Source: Candidatus Gastranaerophilales bacterium
GTDB lineage: Bacteria; Cyanobacteriota; Vampirovibrionia; Gastranaerophilales; Gastranaerophilaceae
Direction: 5' to 3'
DNA length: 35,623 bases
NCBI GenBank assembly: GCA_944326525.1
Contig: CALVEG010000016.1
Span: 1 to 35,623, forward strand
A model generated the notes under the pieces. It had not been told where the DNA came from, ran no database searches, and worked only from the letters and a program-made list of their open reading frames with translations. Within the stretch, counting starts at the first letter, position 1. The number at the start of each line of letters is the position of its first letter. The position numbers and the translations under genes were made by a program. Below are positions 19,586-29,395 of the stretch, piece after piece.

Positions 19586-19603
19586 ATATACTTTATATAT
19601 ACG
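19586..19603 (+). promoter_or_regulatory. CTTTATATA promoter-like motif
   Basis: The sequence ATATACTTTATATATACG precedes the small gene at 19645 and matches the motif ahead of 30230 almost exactly. It probably gives the small gene its own promoter. Confidence 0.4.
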
Positions 19604-19644
19604 TAAGAGATAAATAAAGAGAAGTTAAGAAAGAGAGCAAACAA

Positions 19645-19929
19645 ATGTTACCTACAACATCAGGTTCAAAAAACGATACAAACGGAAATGGACAGTTTGG
19701 AACTTTGGTTAGAAAAAGAACCAGACGCAGAAGTAATAAAGGTTTTTCTTATGAAGATTACACATATTTGGATAAGAAAGACAAAAGGATGAGATTTAAC
19801 AATTCACGTGACCCGATCTACTATGTATTTGATTGTCTTGAAAACAGACCAGTAAGCACGTTAGCAAAAGAGTTTGTAAAAGATACATTTTTTGAGATTA
19901 CAAATTTTGTATCAAGAGTCGTTGCATAA
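19645..19929 (+). CDS. Small basic protein of unknown function
   Basis: I do not recognise a family. The 94 residues have a disordered, G/N/S/T-rich start (1-20), a strongly basic patch RKRTRRRSNK (about 23-32) that could bind nucleic acid, an aromatic stretch (YEDYTYLDKK), and a hydrophobic/amphipathic C-terminus ending in VSRVVA. There is no signal peptide. It has its own putative promoter and a terminator, so it is likely monocistronic. The ribosome binding site is weak (AAGAGAG at -9). A real gene is supported by its terminator, by the motif shared with other genes, and by its strand and spacing. Confidence 0.7.
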   Translation: MLPTTSGSKNDTNGNGQFGTLVRKRTRRRSNKGFSYEDYTYLDKKDKRMRFNNSRDPIYYVFDCLENRPVSTLAKEFVKDTFFEITNFVSRVVA

Positions 19930-19951
19930 TTAATAGGAAATAGGAAAATTA

Positions 19952-19979
19952 AAAAAGACGGTTTAAATACCGTCTTTTT
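19952..19979. terminator. Bidirectional intrinsic terminator
   Basis: AAAAAGACGGT (19952-19962) pairs perfectly with ACCGTCTTTTT (19969-19979). With A- and T-runs on both sides it ends the small plus-strand gene and the convergent acyltransferase gene. Confidence 0.9.
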
Positions 19980-19998
19980 AATGTTTAAAATTTATTAT

Positions 19999-20820
19999 TT
20001 ACACCCCGGAAACAGGAGGAAGATCTATCCGTTTAAGCCTTTGTTCAATTCTTCTGTACCATTTGAGGTGTTGTTTAAAGAGTATTTTATAATCTGAAAT
20101 TTCGCCGTGAGAAATTTCTTTATCTTGTTGGTCGCAAACTTCAGTTAAAGCACTTTCAAGGAAGTGAGTGTATTGTTTTCTGTCAATATTTGGATCTCTA
20201 AGTTCAATTCTCTTGCCGAATTTAACGATAACTTCCGGTCTGTTATCTCTTAGAAAGCAGTAATTAATAGCAATAGGTATCAAATTAACTTTACCATAGC
20301 GTTTAACTGCATTTTGCGCAATGTAAGCAAGTCCTGTTTGAAATTCAAAAGGTCTGAAGTGAGGAGGTCTAATAATTCCTTGCGGGAAAATGCAAAGCAA
20401 GTTTCTTGTATCTCCAACAACTTCAACGGAATATTTAAGCGCTTGCATAGCTGATTGTGGCGATTTTTTATTTACTGAATAAGCACCGCCTCTGCGTAAA
20501 AGCGGAAAACGGTTAAGTTCTTCAACCATAAGCCGAATTTCTTTATGAAAAATTCGGTGAGTTATATTATAGTAAACTATTCCGTCCCACCAGTTGCAGT
20601 GTGGAGCAAAAAGAATAGTTGGAACATCCTGTCCGCCATCGAAATAATTTTCTTCCCCCTGATATCGGAATGCATAGAATCTGTTTTGCAGCATATTAAA
20701 AAAGAACAAACTTGCTACCCAAAGCCAAAATTTATTTGTCTTTGCCGGTTTGAATTTCTCCTCTTTGTTCCGAAGCTTTGTCGGAGGGATGTCAGAATAT
20801 AATTGTTCCTCTAATGCCAT
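19999..20820 (-). CDS. PlsC-like lysophospholipid acyltransferase
   Basis: It probably transfers an acyl chain to a glycerol- or lysophospholipid at the inner membrane. The 273 residues contain the catalytic H-x4-D motif (H74-CNWW-D79), an interfacial hydrophobic stretch (about 31-44), the family block LLCIFPQGIIRPP (usual form FPEG, here with Q in place of E), and a VNLIPIAINY strand. The E-to-Q change and the lack of a multi-pass N-terminus suggest a subgroup distinct from classic PlsC. There is no Shine-Dalgarno: a TTGCCT-N17-TAGAAT promoter ends 6 nt before the ATG, so the mRNA is predicted leaderless. Confidence 0.87.
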   Translation of the reverse strand: MALEEQLYSDIPPTKLRNKEEKFKPAKTNKFWLWVASLFFFNMLQNRFYAFRYQGEENYFDGGQDVPTILFAPHCNWWDGIVYYNITHRIFHKEIRLMVEELNRFPLLRRGGAYSVNKKSPQSAMQALKYSVEVVGDTRNLLCIFPQGIIRPPHFRPFEFQTGLAYIAQNAVKRYGKVNLIPIAINYCFLRDNRPEVIVKFGKRIELRDPNIDRKQYTHFLESALTEVCDQQDKEISHGEISDYKILFKQHLKWYRRIEQRLKRIDLPPVSGV

Positions 20821-20826
20821 AAATAA

Positions 20827-20855
20827 ATTCTACTCTGCTAAATCAAATTAGGCAA
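20827..20855 (-). promoter_or_regulatory. Promoter of the acyltransferase, predicted leaderless
   Basis: On the minus strand TTGCCT (20855-20850), exactly 17 bp, then TAGAAT (20832-20827), then 6 nt to the ATG at 20820. Confidence 0.65.
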
Positions 20856-20941
20856 TTGCTTTTTTGTTTTTTTAAGAAAAATTAACTTTATGATTAAATT
20901 TAAATAATTGTTTTTAGTTTAAAAGAGTAATTGTTTTTAAT

Positions 20942-20970
20942 TTGCCATTTATTTTTTATTGTTTTATAAT
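20942..20970 (+). promoter_or_regulatory. Sigma70-type promoter of atpD-atpC
   Basis: TTGCCA (20942-20947), 17-bp spacer, TATAAT (20965-20970). The start is expected near 20977, giving a ~15-nt leader that carries AAAGGAG. Confidence 0.8.
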
Positions 20971-20973
20971 TAA

Positions 20974-22401
<1,428 letters not shown>

Positions 22402-22444
22402 TTAGGTATTAAGCTTAATTAAGGGCTTTAAATAAGAGGAATTT

Positions 22445-22837
22445 ATGCATTTAAAAATAATTACTCACGAAAAAGTTGTATTTGATGAAGAAGTAGATGA
22501 AATTTATACACGCGGTACGGATGGCGAATTTGGTATTTTGAAGAATCACGTGCCAATAATGGCAGCTTTGGACATAGGCGTTACAAAAGTCAAAAAAGGT
22601 GACGAATCAAAGTCTTATACAACAATGGGCGGGGTTCTTCAGTTTAAAGACAACGAATGTATAATATTAACAACAACAGCAGAGTGCGGTGATGATATTG
22701 ATGTAGCACGAGCAGAGGCAGCGTTAAGAAGAGCAAAAGAAAGACTTGCGGATAATGATGCCTCAATTGATGCGAAACGAGCAGAAGCCGCAGTTGCAAG
22801 AGCGATGGCACGATTGAAAGCGACCTTGAATAATTAG
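22445..22837 (+). CDS. atpC: F1Fo ATP synthase subunit epsilon
   Basis: This is the central-stalk subunit that couples rotation to catalysis and can inhibit ATP hydrolysis. The 130 residues show the N-terminal beta-sandwich (HLKIITHEKVVFDEEVDEI, GTDGEFGILKNHVPIMAAL) and the C-terminal helical hairpin (ARAEAALRRAKERL...AVARAMARLKA). An AGAGGAA site lies ahead of the ATG, 43 bp after atpD. The transporter gene that follows starts one base after its stop codon, so they are probably cotranscribed. Confidence 0.96.
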   Translation: MHLKIITHEKVVFDEEVDEIYTRGTDGEFGILKNHVPIMAALDIGVTKVKKGDESKSYTTMGGVLQFKDNECIILTTTAECGDDIDVARAEAALRRAKERLADNDASIDAKRAEAAVARAMARLKATLNN

Positions 22838-22838
22838 T

Positions 22839-23399
22839 ATGGAAAAAACATTATACGAGATATTTAAAGTATTTTTTAAAATCGGGACATTGTTATTAGG
22901 CGGAGGATATGTAATTTTACCTATAATGCAGTCCGAGCTTGTTGAAAAGCGAGGTTGGATTGATAATGATGAGTTATGTGAGTATATGGCATTAAGTCAA
23001 AGTTTGCCGGGGTTAATAGCTGCAAATCTTTCAATATTTGTCGGGTATAAGTTAAGGCGTACAATGGGTGCTATTACGGCGATTTTTGGAATGGTATTGC
23101 CTGCTTTTTTGTTTATCGTTGTTTTAGCAAAGCTTTTGGAAGAACTTATTAATTTGAGATTTATACAAGGGATTTTCTGGGGCGTTGGAATTGGGGTTCT
23201 TGTTTTAATTTACCTTGCTATAAAAGAGATTTGGCATAAAAGTGTAAACGGAAGATTTACATTTTGGGTATTTTTTGTAATATTTTTGTGTTCACTTTGT
23301 TTGAAAATTTCTCCTGCAATACTTGTGATTTTAGCAATATTAACTGGTGTTATAAGGCAGTTTATTTTAAACAGAAAAAAATTGGAGGTTAAAGAATGA
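22839..23399 (+). CDS. Chromate transporter-type membrane protein, first half (ChrA/CHR family)
   Basis: This is a short-chain CHR protein, one of a pair that together equal one full-length ChrA. The 186 residues carry FKIGTLLLGGGYVILPIM (FxxGxxxFGGGxxxxP family motif), GWIDNDELCEYMALSQSLPGLIAANLSIFVGY, and several membrane helices. It starts 1 bp after atpC with no obvious ribosome binding site, suggesting translational coupling. Characterised CHR proteins export chromate; for gut-type organisms the true substrate is uncertain. The next gene overlaps its end by 4 bp (ATGA). Confidence 0.88.
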   Translation: MEKTLYEIFKVFFKIGTLLLGGGYVILPIMQSELVEKRGWIDNDELCEYMALSQSLPGLIAANLSIFVGYKLRRTMGAITAIFGMVLPAFLFIVVLAKLLEELINLRFIQGIFWGVGIGVLVLIYLAIKEIWHKSVNGRFTFWVFFVIFLCSLCLKISPAILVILAILTGVIRQFILNRKKLEVKE

Positions 23400-23926
23400 T
23401 TTATCTTCAATTATTTTGGGAATTTTTTCACATAGGATTATTTTCATTTGGCGGCGGATATGCGACAATACCATTTCTATATCATATAGCGGAAACTCGT
23501 CATTGGTACAGCGCAAAGCAATTAACTGATATGATTGCAGTTTCTTCAATTACTCCTGGGCCTGTTGGGGTTAATGTTGCTACATTTGCGGGGTTCACTA
23601 CTTCAGGAATTTTAGGTTCTTTGGTTGCTACAGCATCAGTTGTTTTGCCATCGTTAATTATTGTTATAATCGTTTCTAAAATTCTTAAAAAATTTGAAGA
23701 TAATGAATATGTAAAATCAATTATATATTGTTTGAAGCCAGCCGGTTGCGGTTTGTTGGCAGCAGTTGGCGTAAATATGTTTTTAAATGAATTTAGCTTA
23801 TTTGGATTAGGTTTATTTATAATACTTTTTGTTATGAGTATAAAGAAAAAGCATGATCCGTTGGTATATTTGGGAATTTCAGCGATAATAGGTTTGATCG
23901 TTTATCTTGTCAATCCAAATATATAG
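23396..23926 (+). CDS. Chromate transporter-type membrane protein, second half (ChrA/CHR family)
   Basis: The partner of the preceding gene: 176 residues with FFHIGLFSFGGGYATIPFL and the classic MIAVSSITPGPVGVNVATFAGF motif, plus about five hydrophobic segments. It has its own GGAGGT ribosome binding site inside the end of the first gene and overlaps it by ATGA. This shows a normal two-gene system and not a frameshifted single ORF. Each half carries its own GGGY motif, as expected for inverted monodomain pairs. Confidence 0.9.
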   Translation: MIYLQLFWEFFHIGLFSFGGGYATIPFLYHIAETRHWYSAKQLTDMIAVSSITPGPVGVNVATFAGFTTSGILGSLVATASVVLPSLIIVIIVSKILKKFEDNEYVKSIIYCLKPAGCGLLAAVGVNMFLNEFSLFGLGLFIILFVMSIKKKHDPLVYLGISAIIGLIVYLVNPNI

Positions 23927-23978
23927 TGTTATAATAATTAAAATAAAATGTGGGTGAAGATTAAAAGATAAGGTGATG

Positions 23979-24662
23979 ATGGTTATAAAGAGAAGATTAT
24001 TGGAAGGAATGACAATATATAGGTTTTTAATTAATATTGGTATTTTTATACTTTTTGTTGCTGTCATGACTGTAATTGTTCATAAACACGTTGCTAAAAG
24101 AAGTTATTCATTGAGGTTGAAGAAGTCAGTATTTATTTTAAACGAAGCAATGCGTTATGTAACGACTCAACCTTTTGAAAAAGATGATGGAAATGATATT
24201 TATTATTGGTATTTGGCTGATGCTATAAAAAGAAATTTAAAAAGCTTTGAGTGTGGAAAGTCAAATAGAAGTAAAAATAAAGCTTGTCCGGCAAAAGACT
24301 ATCAAACAATGAACGGTAAAGCTAGTATGTCTGAATTAGTATATAAAAATGGTATAGATATTGTTGTTGACGACAAGCTGTTTAGAGTTGGTAAACCTAC
24401 AATGAAGGATGATCCTTTAATAGTTGTAATGGATATAAATGGCGGGCATAATAAACCTAATAAAATGGGGTATGATGTTTTTGTATTCCAGTTAATAAAT
24501 AAGAATTTTGTTCCATTAGGAGAACCCGGAACTATGTACCCAATCACAAATTATAAATATTATTGTAATCCCGAAAGTATATCAAGGGATGAACTTTTGG
24601 GAGTTAATTGTGCTTATTATGCAACAAAAGACAGTAAGTATTTTTTGAATTTGAAATTTTAA
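23979..24662 (+). CDS. Pilin-like (type II/IV pseudopilin-like) protein
   Basis: I infer a pilin-like role from architecture, not from a clear family match. I chose the ATG at 23979, 5 nt after AAGG; a GTG at 23973 and an ATG at 23976 lie closer or overlap. A short basic leader ending in EG is followed by MTIYRFLINIGIFILFVAVMTVIV, one N-terminal helix like a prepilin but without the glutamate normally at mature position 5. A soluble domain follows with paired cysteines (CGKSNRSKNKAC, later Y-C-N and N-C-A) and the block VMDINGGHNKPNKMGYDVFVF, which resembles the D-x-N-G..PN..G-x-D-x-F segment of bacterial pseudopilins. Its last 4 bp overlap the convergent yifB/comM gene. Confidence 0.6.
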   Translation: MVIKRRLLEGMTIYRFLINIGIFILFVAVMTVIVHKHVAKRSYSLRLKKSVFILNEAMRYVTTQPFEKDDGNDIYYWYLADAIKRNLKSFECGKSNRSKNKACPAKDYQTMNGKASMSELVYKNGIDIVVDDKLFRVGKPTMKDDPLIVVMDINGGHNKPNKMGYDVFVFQLINKNFVPLGEPGTMYPITNYKYYCNPESISRDELLGVNCAYYATKDSKYFLNLKF

Positions 24663-26197
24663 GTTAATGTTGTGTTAATAAACGTTCTGTATTGAAGAGC
24701 TTGCATGATATGGGTTTGTTTGATATCAGCTGAATTTTCAAGGTCAGCAATAGTTCTTGCAAGTTTTAAAATTCTGTCATAGCGTCTTCCTGAAAGTTGG
24801 TATTTAACTATTGCGGTTTTAAGTAGTTCTTCAGAGGGGGCGTCTAATTTACAGTATTTTTTAATAAGTTTTGGGGTAAGTTCGGCATTTGTAAGAATAT
24901 TATCATTTTTATATCTTTCCGTTTGAATTTTTCGGGCTGAAATTACTCTTTTTCTGATTTCAGAAGAAGATTCTTCTAAGGCTGTTGATTTAAGCAGTTC
25001 TTCAGAGGTTAATCTTGGGACTTCTATTTGAAGATCAATTCTGTCCAAAAGCGGACCTGAAAGCTTTGAAAGATACCTGTTTATTTGAAAATCCGAGCAG
25101 GTGCATTGTTTTTCCTTATCGCCAAGATATCCGCACGGGCAAGGGTTCATAGCTGCAAGAAGCATAAATTGTGCAGGATAAGTTATTGAATGGTTAGCAC
25201 GAGAAATTACAACTTTAGCATCTTCAAGAGGTTGTCTTAAAACTTCCAGAACTTGGCGAGGGAATTCTACAATTTCATCTAAGAATAAAACGCCGCGGTG
25301 CGCAAGAGTAATTTCTCCTGGCTTTGGGTTAGACCCCCCGCCAATAATTCCGTTTGCGGATGCCGTGTGATGAACGGGGCGGAACGGGCGTTTTGTCATT
25401 AAAGGCTCATCAGAGGATAAAAGCCCTGAAATACTGTATATCTTTGTAATTTCTAATGCTTCACTCAGCTCAAGCGGGGGTAAAATTGACGGAAAACATT
25501 TTGCCATCAATGTTTTTCCAGATCCGGGCGAGCCTGACATAAGAAGATTATGCCCGCCTGCTGCTGCAATTTCTAATGCTTTTTTGGCTTTTTTTTGACC
25601 TTTTACATCTTTAAAATCATAAATATATTCATTTCCATCAGAGTTTGTTAAATAGGAATTTATGTCAATTTTGGTTATTTTCAAAGGTGTTTCAATAAAA
25701 TGGTTTACAACATCAGTCAGATATTCTGCGCCATAAATATTTATTTCGTCAACAAGTGCAGCTTCATTTGCATTTACAGAAGGTACGATTACATTTTTAA
25801 CTCCTGCGTTTTTAAGTCCTAAAATAATTGGAAGCACTCCACTTACCCCTCTGATTTTCCCATCAAGAGAAAGCTCTCCGATAAATGCATATCCTTTTAT
25901 TTTTTCACTGTCGATAACTTCTTCTTCAGCCAAAATTCCGACAGCAATCGGAAGATCAAAATTAGTTCCGTTTTTCTTTAAGTCAGCAGGTGCAAGATTT
26001 ATTACAACCTTTTTCGTTGGAAAAGTGTAACCGCTGTTTTTAATTGCTGATCTAACTCTGTCACGTGCTTCATTTACTGCAGTATCAGGAAGTCCGACAA
26101 TTGAAATCCCGGGAAGCGAATTAATAACATCAATTTCGACTGTTATTTTGTAGGCATCCAGCCCTATAACTGTTGCTGTCGTTACTTTATTTACCAT
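24659..26197 (-). CDS. comM: YifB/ComM family Mg-chelatase-like AAA+ ATPase
   Basis: This family includes ComM, a helicase promoting branch migration during natural transformation. The 512 residues have the N-terminal domain (GLDAYKITVEIDVINSLPGISIVGLPD), an NLAPADLKKNGTNFDLPIA segment, Walker A GSPGSGKT (about 220-227), Walker B GVLFLDEI, the four-cysteine NPCPCGYLGDKEKQCTC patch, and the C-terminal YQLSGRRYDRILKLARTIADL motif. There is no Shine-Dalgarno; TATAAT ends 6 nt before the ATG, implying a leaderless mRNA. The neighbouring pilin-like gene and this gene would both fit a DNA-uptake system, but that is a loose inference. Confidence 0.93.
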   Translation of the reverse strand: MVNKVTTATVIGLDAYKITVEIDVINSLPGISIVGLPDTAVNEARDRVRSAIKNSGYTFPTKKVVINLAPADLKKNGTNFDLPIAVGILAEEEVIDSEKIKGYAFIGELSLDGKIRGVSGVLPIILGLKNAGVKNVIVPSVNANEAALVDEINIYGAEYLTDVVNHFIETPLKITKIDINSYLTNSDGNEYIYDFKDVKGQKKAKKALEIAAAGGHNLLMSGSPGSGKTLMAKCFPSILPPLELSEALEITKIYSISGLLSSDEPLMTKRPFRPVHHTASANGIIGGGSNPKPGEITLAHRGVLFLDEIVEFPRQVLEVLRQPLEDAKVVISRANHSITYPAQFMLLAAMNPCPCGYLGDKEKQCTCSDFQINRYLSKLSGPLLDRIDLQIEVPRLTSEELLKSTALEESSSEIRKRVISARKIQTERYKNDNILTNAELTPKLIKKYCKLDAPSEELLKTAIVKYQLSGRRYDRILKLARTIADLENSADIKQTHIMQALQYRTFINTTLT

Positions 26198-26203
26198 AAG
26201 TTA

Positions 26204-26209
26204 ATTATA
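26204..26209 (-). promoter_or_regulatory. -10 box of comM, predicted leaderless
   Basis: TATAAT on the minus strand (26209-26204) with 6 nt to the ATG at 26197. The -35 region is poor. It lies back to back with the GT9 promoter in a 63-bp gap. Confidence 0.55.
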
Positions 26210-26242
26210 CATAAAAATTTTTTTATGACTCTAAAATTTTTT

Positions 26243-26251
26243 TGCTAAAAT
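26243..26251 (+). promoter_or_regulatory. Extended -10 promoter of the GT9 gene, near-leaderless
   Basis: TGC-TAAAAT (26243-26251) is an extended -10. The ATG is 9 nt further on, so the 5' UTR would be about 0-4 nt, and no ribosome binding site is present. Confidence 0.5.
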
Positions 26252-26260
26252 ATAGATGTT

Positions 26261-27259
26261 ATGAAAAATGATTATAAAAATATTTTAGCAATAAATTTTG
26301 GCGGAATCGGTGATGAAATATTTTTTCTGCCTACATTAATTTCTTTGAAAAAAGAATTTCCTAATTCAAAAATTACTCTTGCGTTAGAGCCCAGAAGCAA
26401 ATCGGTCAAAGATTTGACGAATATTATTGATGATTTGATTTTGATTGATGTAAAAGGTAAAAATAAATATTTAGAGCTGGTAAAACTTATCTTAAAAGCA
26501 AGAGCCGGAAAGTTTGATATAGTGATATCTTCAGGCGGAAATAAGTTAATAAGTGTTTTATTATTTTTGACAGGAATTAAAGAGCGTTACGGATATGATA
26601 CTGGTAATTTAAGCAGAAAATTTCTTACAAAAGCAATTCCGTTAAATAAAAATCAATATGCCTGTAAGATGTATCATGACTTAGTTTCAGTATTGACGGA
26701 TTTTGTAACGGAACTTCCTGAAATTGATATTCAACCACAGGAAAAAATACCAAATTCAATACTTATTCACCCCGGAGTCAGCCGTTTAAGTGTTCAAAAG
26801 GGCATGATTAAAACGATTACGCCGGAAATTTGGGCGGAAACTATTAATATACTTTTATCTAAAGGCAAAAAAGTTATGTTGGCCGGAGGCCCTGATGATG
26901 CGGAATGTATTGAAATTATTCTTAAAAATGTCAAAGATAATGAATTGTTTGAAAATTATTACGGTAAAACAAAAAGTCTAAAAGAACTTGCTGTTTTAAT
27001 AGGAAAAGCAGAAAGGTTTATATGTTCTGATTCGGCGCCTTTGCATGTAGCGGTTGCAATGCGCACAAAAACGTATGCAATTTTTGGCCCGACAGATGAT
27101 AAAAAATTAATACCGCAATCAAATCTTGTCACAGCAATAAAAGCAAATGATTCTTGTCCTTTAAAACCATGTTTGTGGGAACGAAGACAAACTACTTGTG
27201 AAACCTTGGATTGTTTGAAAATTTCAGCTGAAACTATTGCAAATACAGTTTTAGCGTAA
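26261..27259 (+). CDS. Glycosyltransferase family 9 (heptosyltransferase-like)
   Basis: It is likely to add a sugar to a lipopolysaccharide core or another surface glycan from the cytoplasmic face. The 332 residues show the GT9 start (NILAINFGGIGDEIFFLPTLISLKKEFP), the donor-side ILIHPG and VMLAGGPDD segments, and the FICSDSAPLHVAVAM...AIFGPTD block. C-terminal cysteines (CPLKPC...TTC...LDC) form the cluster seen in many GT9 enzymes. It fits a diderm envelope. Translation appears leaderless (see the promoter entry). The small gene at 27303 follows after 43 bp. Confidence 0.92.
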   Translation: MKNDYKNILAINFGGIGDEIFFLPTLISLKKEFPNSKITLALEPRSKSVKDLTNIIDDLILIDVKGKNKYLELVKLILKARAGKFDIVISSGGNKLISVLLFLTGIKERYGYDTGNLSRKFLTKAIPLNKNQYACKMYHDLVSVLTDFVTELPEIDIQPQEKIPNSILIHPGVSRLSVQKGMIKTITPEIWAETINILLSKGKKVMLAGGPDDAECIEIILKNVKDNELFENYYGKTKSLKELAVLIGKAERFICSDSAPLHVAVAMRTKTYAIFGPTDDKKLIPQSNLVTAIKANDSCPLKPCLWERRQTTCETLDCLKISAETIANTVLA

Positions 27260-27302
27260 TAAAATACTTTCGTACCCCAAAAATTGAAAGGAATATATAA
27301 AA

Positions 27303-27680
27303 ATGAGAGTTCAAAATGTTACCCCAAATAACGCGCAGTCTTTTTGTGCTTTAAAACGTGATTCATTAAATGTTTCTGAAGAGTTGTTTAATTCAATAAA
27401 GAAAATGCCTGCAATTGATTCTTTTTCAAAAAAATACGATTCAGTTGTAAGTATGAAACCTTTTGTAAGTAAGAATGATCCGAAGAAAGTTCGATTAGCT
27501 CTTTGCTTTTCAGATATAAAACCGCGAAACATTTTTGAGAAGATTTATAATAAGTTTCATCATGCAAAAATTAATGAAGTTGTATTGAAAACCAGAGCTA
27601 TAGATGAAATTGGTGTGTGTGAAGAACTTGAAAAAGTATCAGAGCATCGTTTAATAGACATATATAATGAAAATAAATAG
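27303..27680 (+). CDS. Small protein of unknown function
   Basis: I do not recognise a family. The 125 residues begin with an NVTPNNAQSFCALKRD stretch, then mixed charged and helical sequence with two further cysteines and a C-terminal helix. No signal peptide or membrane segment is present. AAAGGA at -11 supports the ATG. It may share a transcript with the GT9 gene upstream. It ends only 8 bp from the end of the convergent SDR gene, leaving little room for a terminator; a short AATAG/CTATT repeat overlaps the ends. Confidence 0.75.
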   Translation: MRVQNVTPNNAQSFCALKRDSLNVSEELFNSIKKMPAIDSFSKKYDSVVSMKPFVSKNDPKKVRLALCFSDIKPRNIFEKIYNKFHHAKINEVVLKTRAIDEIGVCEELEKVSEHRLIDIYNENK

Positions 27681-27688
27681 TTGATCTA

Positions 27689-28393
27689 TTAAATTCCGAC
27701 ACTAAGCCCTGCACAAAGATTGATTCCTTGTCCTGTAATTCCTCTTGCATCATCTGATATTAGATATTTTGCAAGTTTTGCAATTTCGTCAGGTGTTACA
27801 AATCTTTTTTGAGGAATACAGTCAAGGATTTCTTCCTTTGTAAATTCGGATTGTTCAATGGAATCATTTCCAAGATTTGTTTCTACCCAGCCGGGGTTTA
27901 TTGTGTTTACGGTAATATTAAATTCAGCTAACTCAAGCGCTAAAGCTTTTGTAAGTCCCATAAGCCCTGCTTTGGATGACGAATAAAGGCTTGCATTTGC
28001 TTCGCCCATTACCCCCGAAATTGAGCCGATATTAATTATCCTGCCGAATTTTTGTTCTTTCATATATGGAACGGCGCGGGATATTAGATATGCGGGCGCA
28101 ATTAAGTTTGTCTTGTGAATTTTTTGAATTTCTTCAATTGTCATTTTGTCGATTGCACCGTAAATATATTCTCCTGCGTTGTTAACTAAAACATTTATAT
28201 TGTTTTTTACAATGAAATCTCCAAGAATTTCAGGAGTATTTGCAATATCGCAAATACAATAATCTTTGGCACCAATAGAGGATAAGGCATCTTTATTTCT
28301 GCCTGTAACAAAAAGATTTCCGCAAGTTTTCAATTCTTCCGCAATTTTTCTTCCGATACCTTTAGAAGCGCCTGTTACTAAAATATTTAGCAT
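27689..28393 (-). CDS. Short-chain dehydrogenase/reductase (FabG-like)
   Basis: This is an NAD(P)-dependent oxidoreductase with a Rossmann fold. The 234 residues include TGASKGIG (cofactor loop, about 7-14), NNAGEY, the catalytic serine in IGSISG, the Y-x3-K pair in SLYSSSKAGL, and the NPGWVETN segment. FabG (3-oxoacyl-ACP reductase) is one possibility, but the neighbours give no fatty acid context. The start codon overlaps the tcdA stop as TAATG, and AAGGA lies just before, so translation is coupled. Confidence 0.92.
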   Translation of the reverse strand: MLNILVTGASKGIGRKIAEELKTCGNLFVTGRNKDALSSIGAKDYCICDIANTPEILGDFIVKNNINVLVNNAGEYIYGAIDKMTIEEIQKIHKTNLIAPAYLISRAVPYMKEQKFGRIINIGSISGVMGEANASLYSSSKAGLMGLTKALALELAEFNITVNTINPGWVETNLGNDSIEQSEFTKEEILDCIPQKRFVTPDEIAKLAKYLISDDARGITGQGINLCAGLSVGI

Positions 28394-29139
28394 TATTCAA
28401 TTCCTTCAATAAATTTTCTGACTATAAATGATGCCATAAAAATTCCTGCACAACTAGCAACAAATGGTGTAGAGGCCGGAGTTATCTTGGTAAATTCAAG
28501 CTTTTCTCCTGAATTTTTAATGACGATTTCCTTGTTTTGAATTTTTTCTTTAGAGTAGGGCTTTTCTCTACTTGCAACAACTGTTATTCCTTTTTCAATA
28601 CCTAGTTTTTTTAATTGGTAGATACAGTTTGATATAAAGGGCGCATTTTTATTTTCAATTTCGGAAATATCTGAAATGTACAAATTTTCTGGTGCAATCC
28701 TGTTCCCTGCCCCCATAGAGCTAATTACTGGAATCCCTTTTTTGTAGCAGCTTTCAAGAAGTGAAATCTTTGCTCTTAGAGTGTCGATTGCATCGGCAAC
28801 AAAATCAACCCCGTCTATAATGGAGTCTTCATTAGTGTAAAAATCATTAACTATAATTAATTCAATATCGGGGTTTATGTCTTTAAGTCTTTGGGCTGTT
28901 ACGTCTGTTTTCTTTAGGTTTACGGTAGAATGAAGTGCTGCAATTTGGCGGTTTATATTGGATTTAGAAACAGTATCAAAGTCGATTATTGTTAATTCCC
29001 CGATACCAGCTCTTGCAAGGGTTTCTGCGCAATATCCGCCGACTCCGCCAAGACCGAAAACAGCTACATGTTTTGATGCCAAAACCTTTTGAGCTTCTAC
29101 TCCCCAGTATAATTCGTTACGCGCAAATATTTCACTCAT
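28393..29139 (-). CDS. tcdA: tRNA threonylcarbamoyladenosine dehydratase (TcdA/CsdL)
   Basis: In the known family this E1-like enzyme uses ATP to cyclise the t6A modification at position 37 of ANN-decoding tRNAs into ct6A. The 248 residues show the ThiF-fold nucleotide motif VFGLGGVGGYCAETLARAG (about 28-46), the D-x-D-x-V-x-x-SNINRQ segment, DAIDTLRAKISLL, and a C-terminal hydrophobic stretch (ASTPFVASCAGIFMASFIV) typical of TcdA. AAAGG precedes the ATG. It sits between secG and the SDR gene on the same strand. Confidence 0.93.
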   Translation of the reverse strand: MSEIFARNELYWGVEAQKVLASKHVAVFGLGGVGGYCAETLARAGIGELTIIDFDTVSKSNINRQIAALHSTVNLKKTDVTAQRLKDINPDIELIIVNDFYTNEDSIIDGVDFVADAIDTLRAKISLLESCYKKGIPVISSMGAGNRIAPENLYISDISEIENKNAPFISNCIYQLKKLGIEKGITVVASREKPYSKEKIQNKEIVIKNSGEKLEFTKITPASTPFVASCAGIFMASFIVRKFIEGIE

Positions 29140-29167
29140 AATCTGCCTTTAAAAATTACGAGAGAAT

Positions 29168-29392
29168 TTATTTTATAATCCCGTATCCGAGAAGGAATGT
29201 GCAAATAATGAATACTGCAGCAACAATTCCCGTAACTTTATTAAGCCCTTTTTCAGCGCTTTTTTGTGATGAAAAAATCTGTGATGCTCCGCCAAATCCC
29301 GCAATTCCATCGCCTTTCGGAGAGTGAAGAAGTATCAATATTATTAAAAGCAAAGCTGATACGATTTGAACTGTCCAGATAAATGTAACCAT
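29168..29392 (-). CDS. secG: Preprotein translocase subunit SecG
   Basis: This small subunit of the SecYEG channel assists protein export at the inner membrane. Its 74 residues fit the family: an N-terminal membrane helix (about 5-23), the conserved cytoplasmic loop LLHSPKGDGIAGFGGASQIFSS, and a second helix (about 53-71). It starts 3 bp after the regulator gene, with GGAG(A)AAA inside that gene's end as ribosome binding site. Confidence 0.93.
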   Translation of the reverse strand: MVTFIWTVQIVSALLLIILILLHSPKGDGIAGFGGASQIFSSQKSAEKGLNKVTGIVAAVFIICTFLLGYGIIK

Positions 29393-29395
29393 TTT

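Noticed and set aside
22839-23926. Frameshifted single chrA gene
   Set aside because: Each half carries its own GGGY motif, and the second has its own GGAGGT site and an ATGA overlap, so this is a normal two-gene CHR system.
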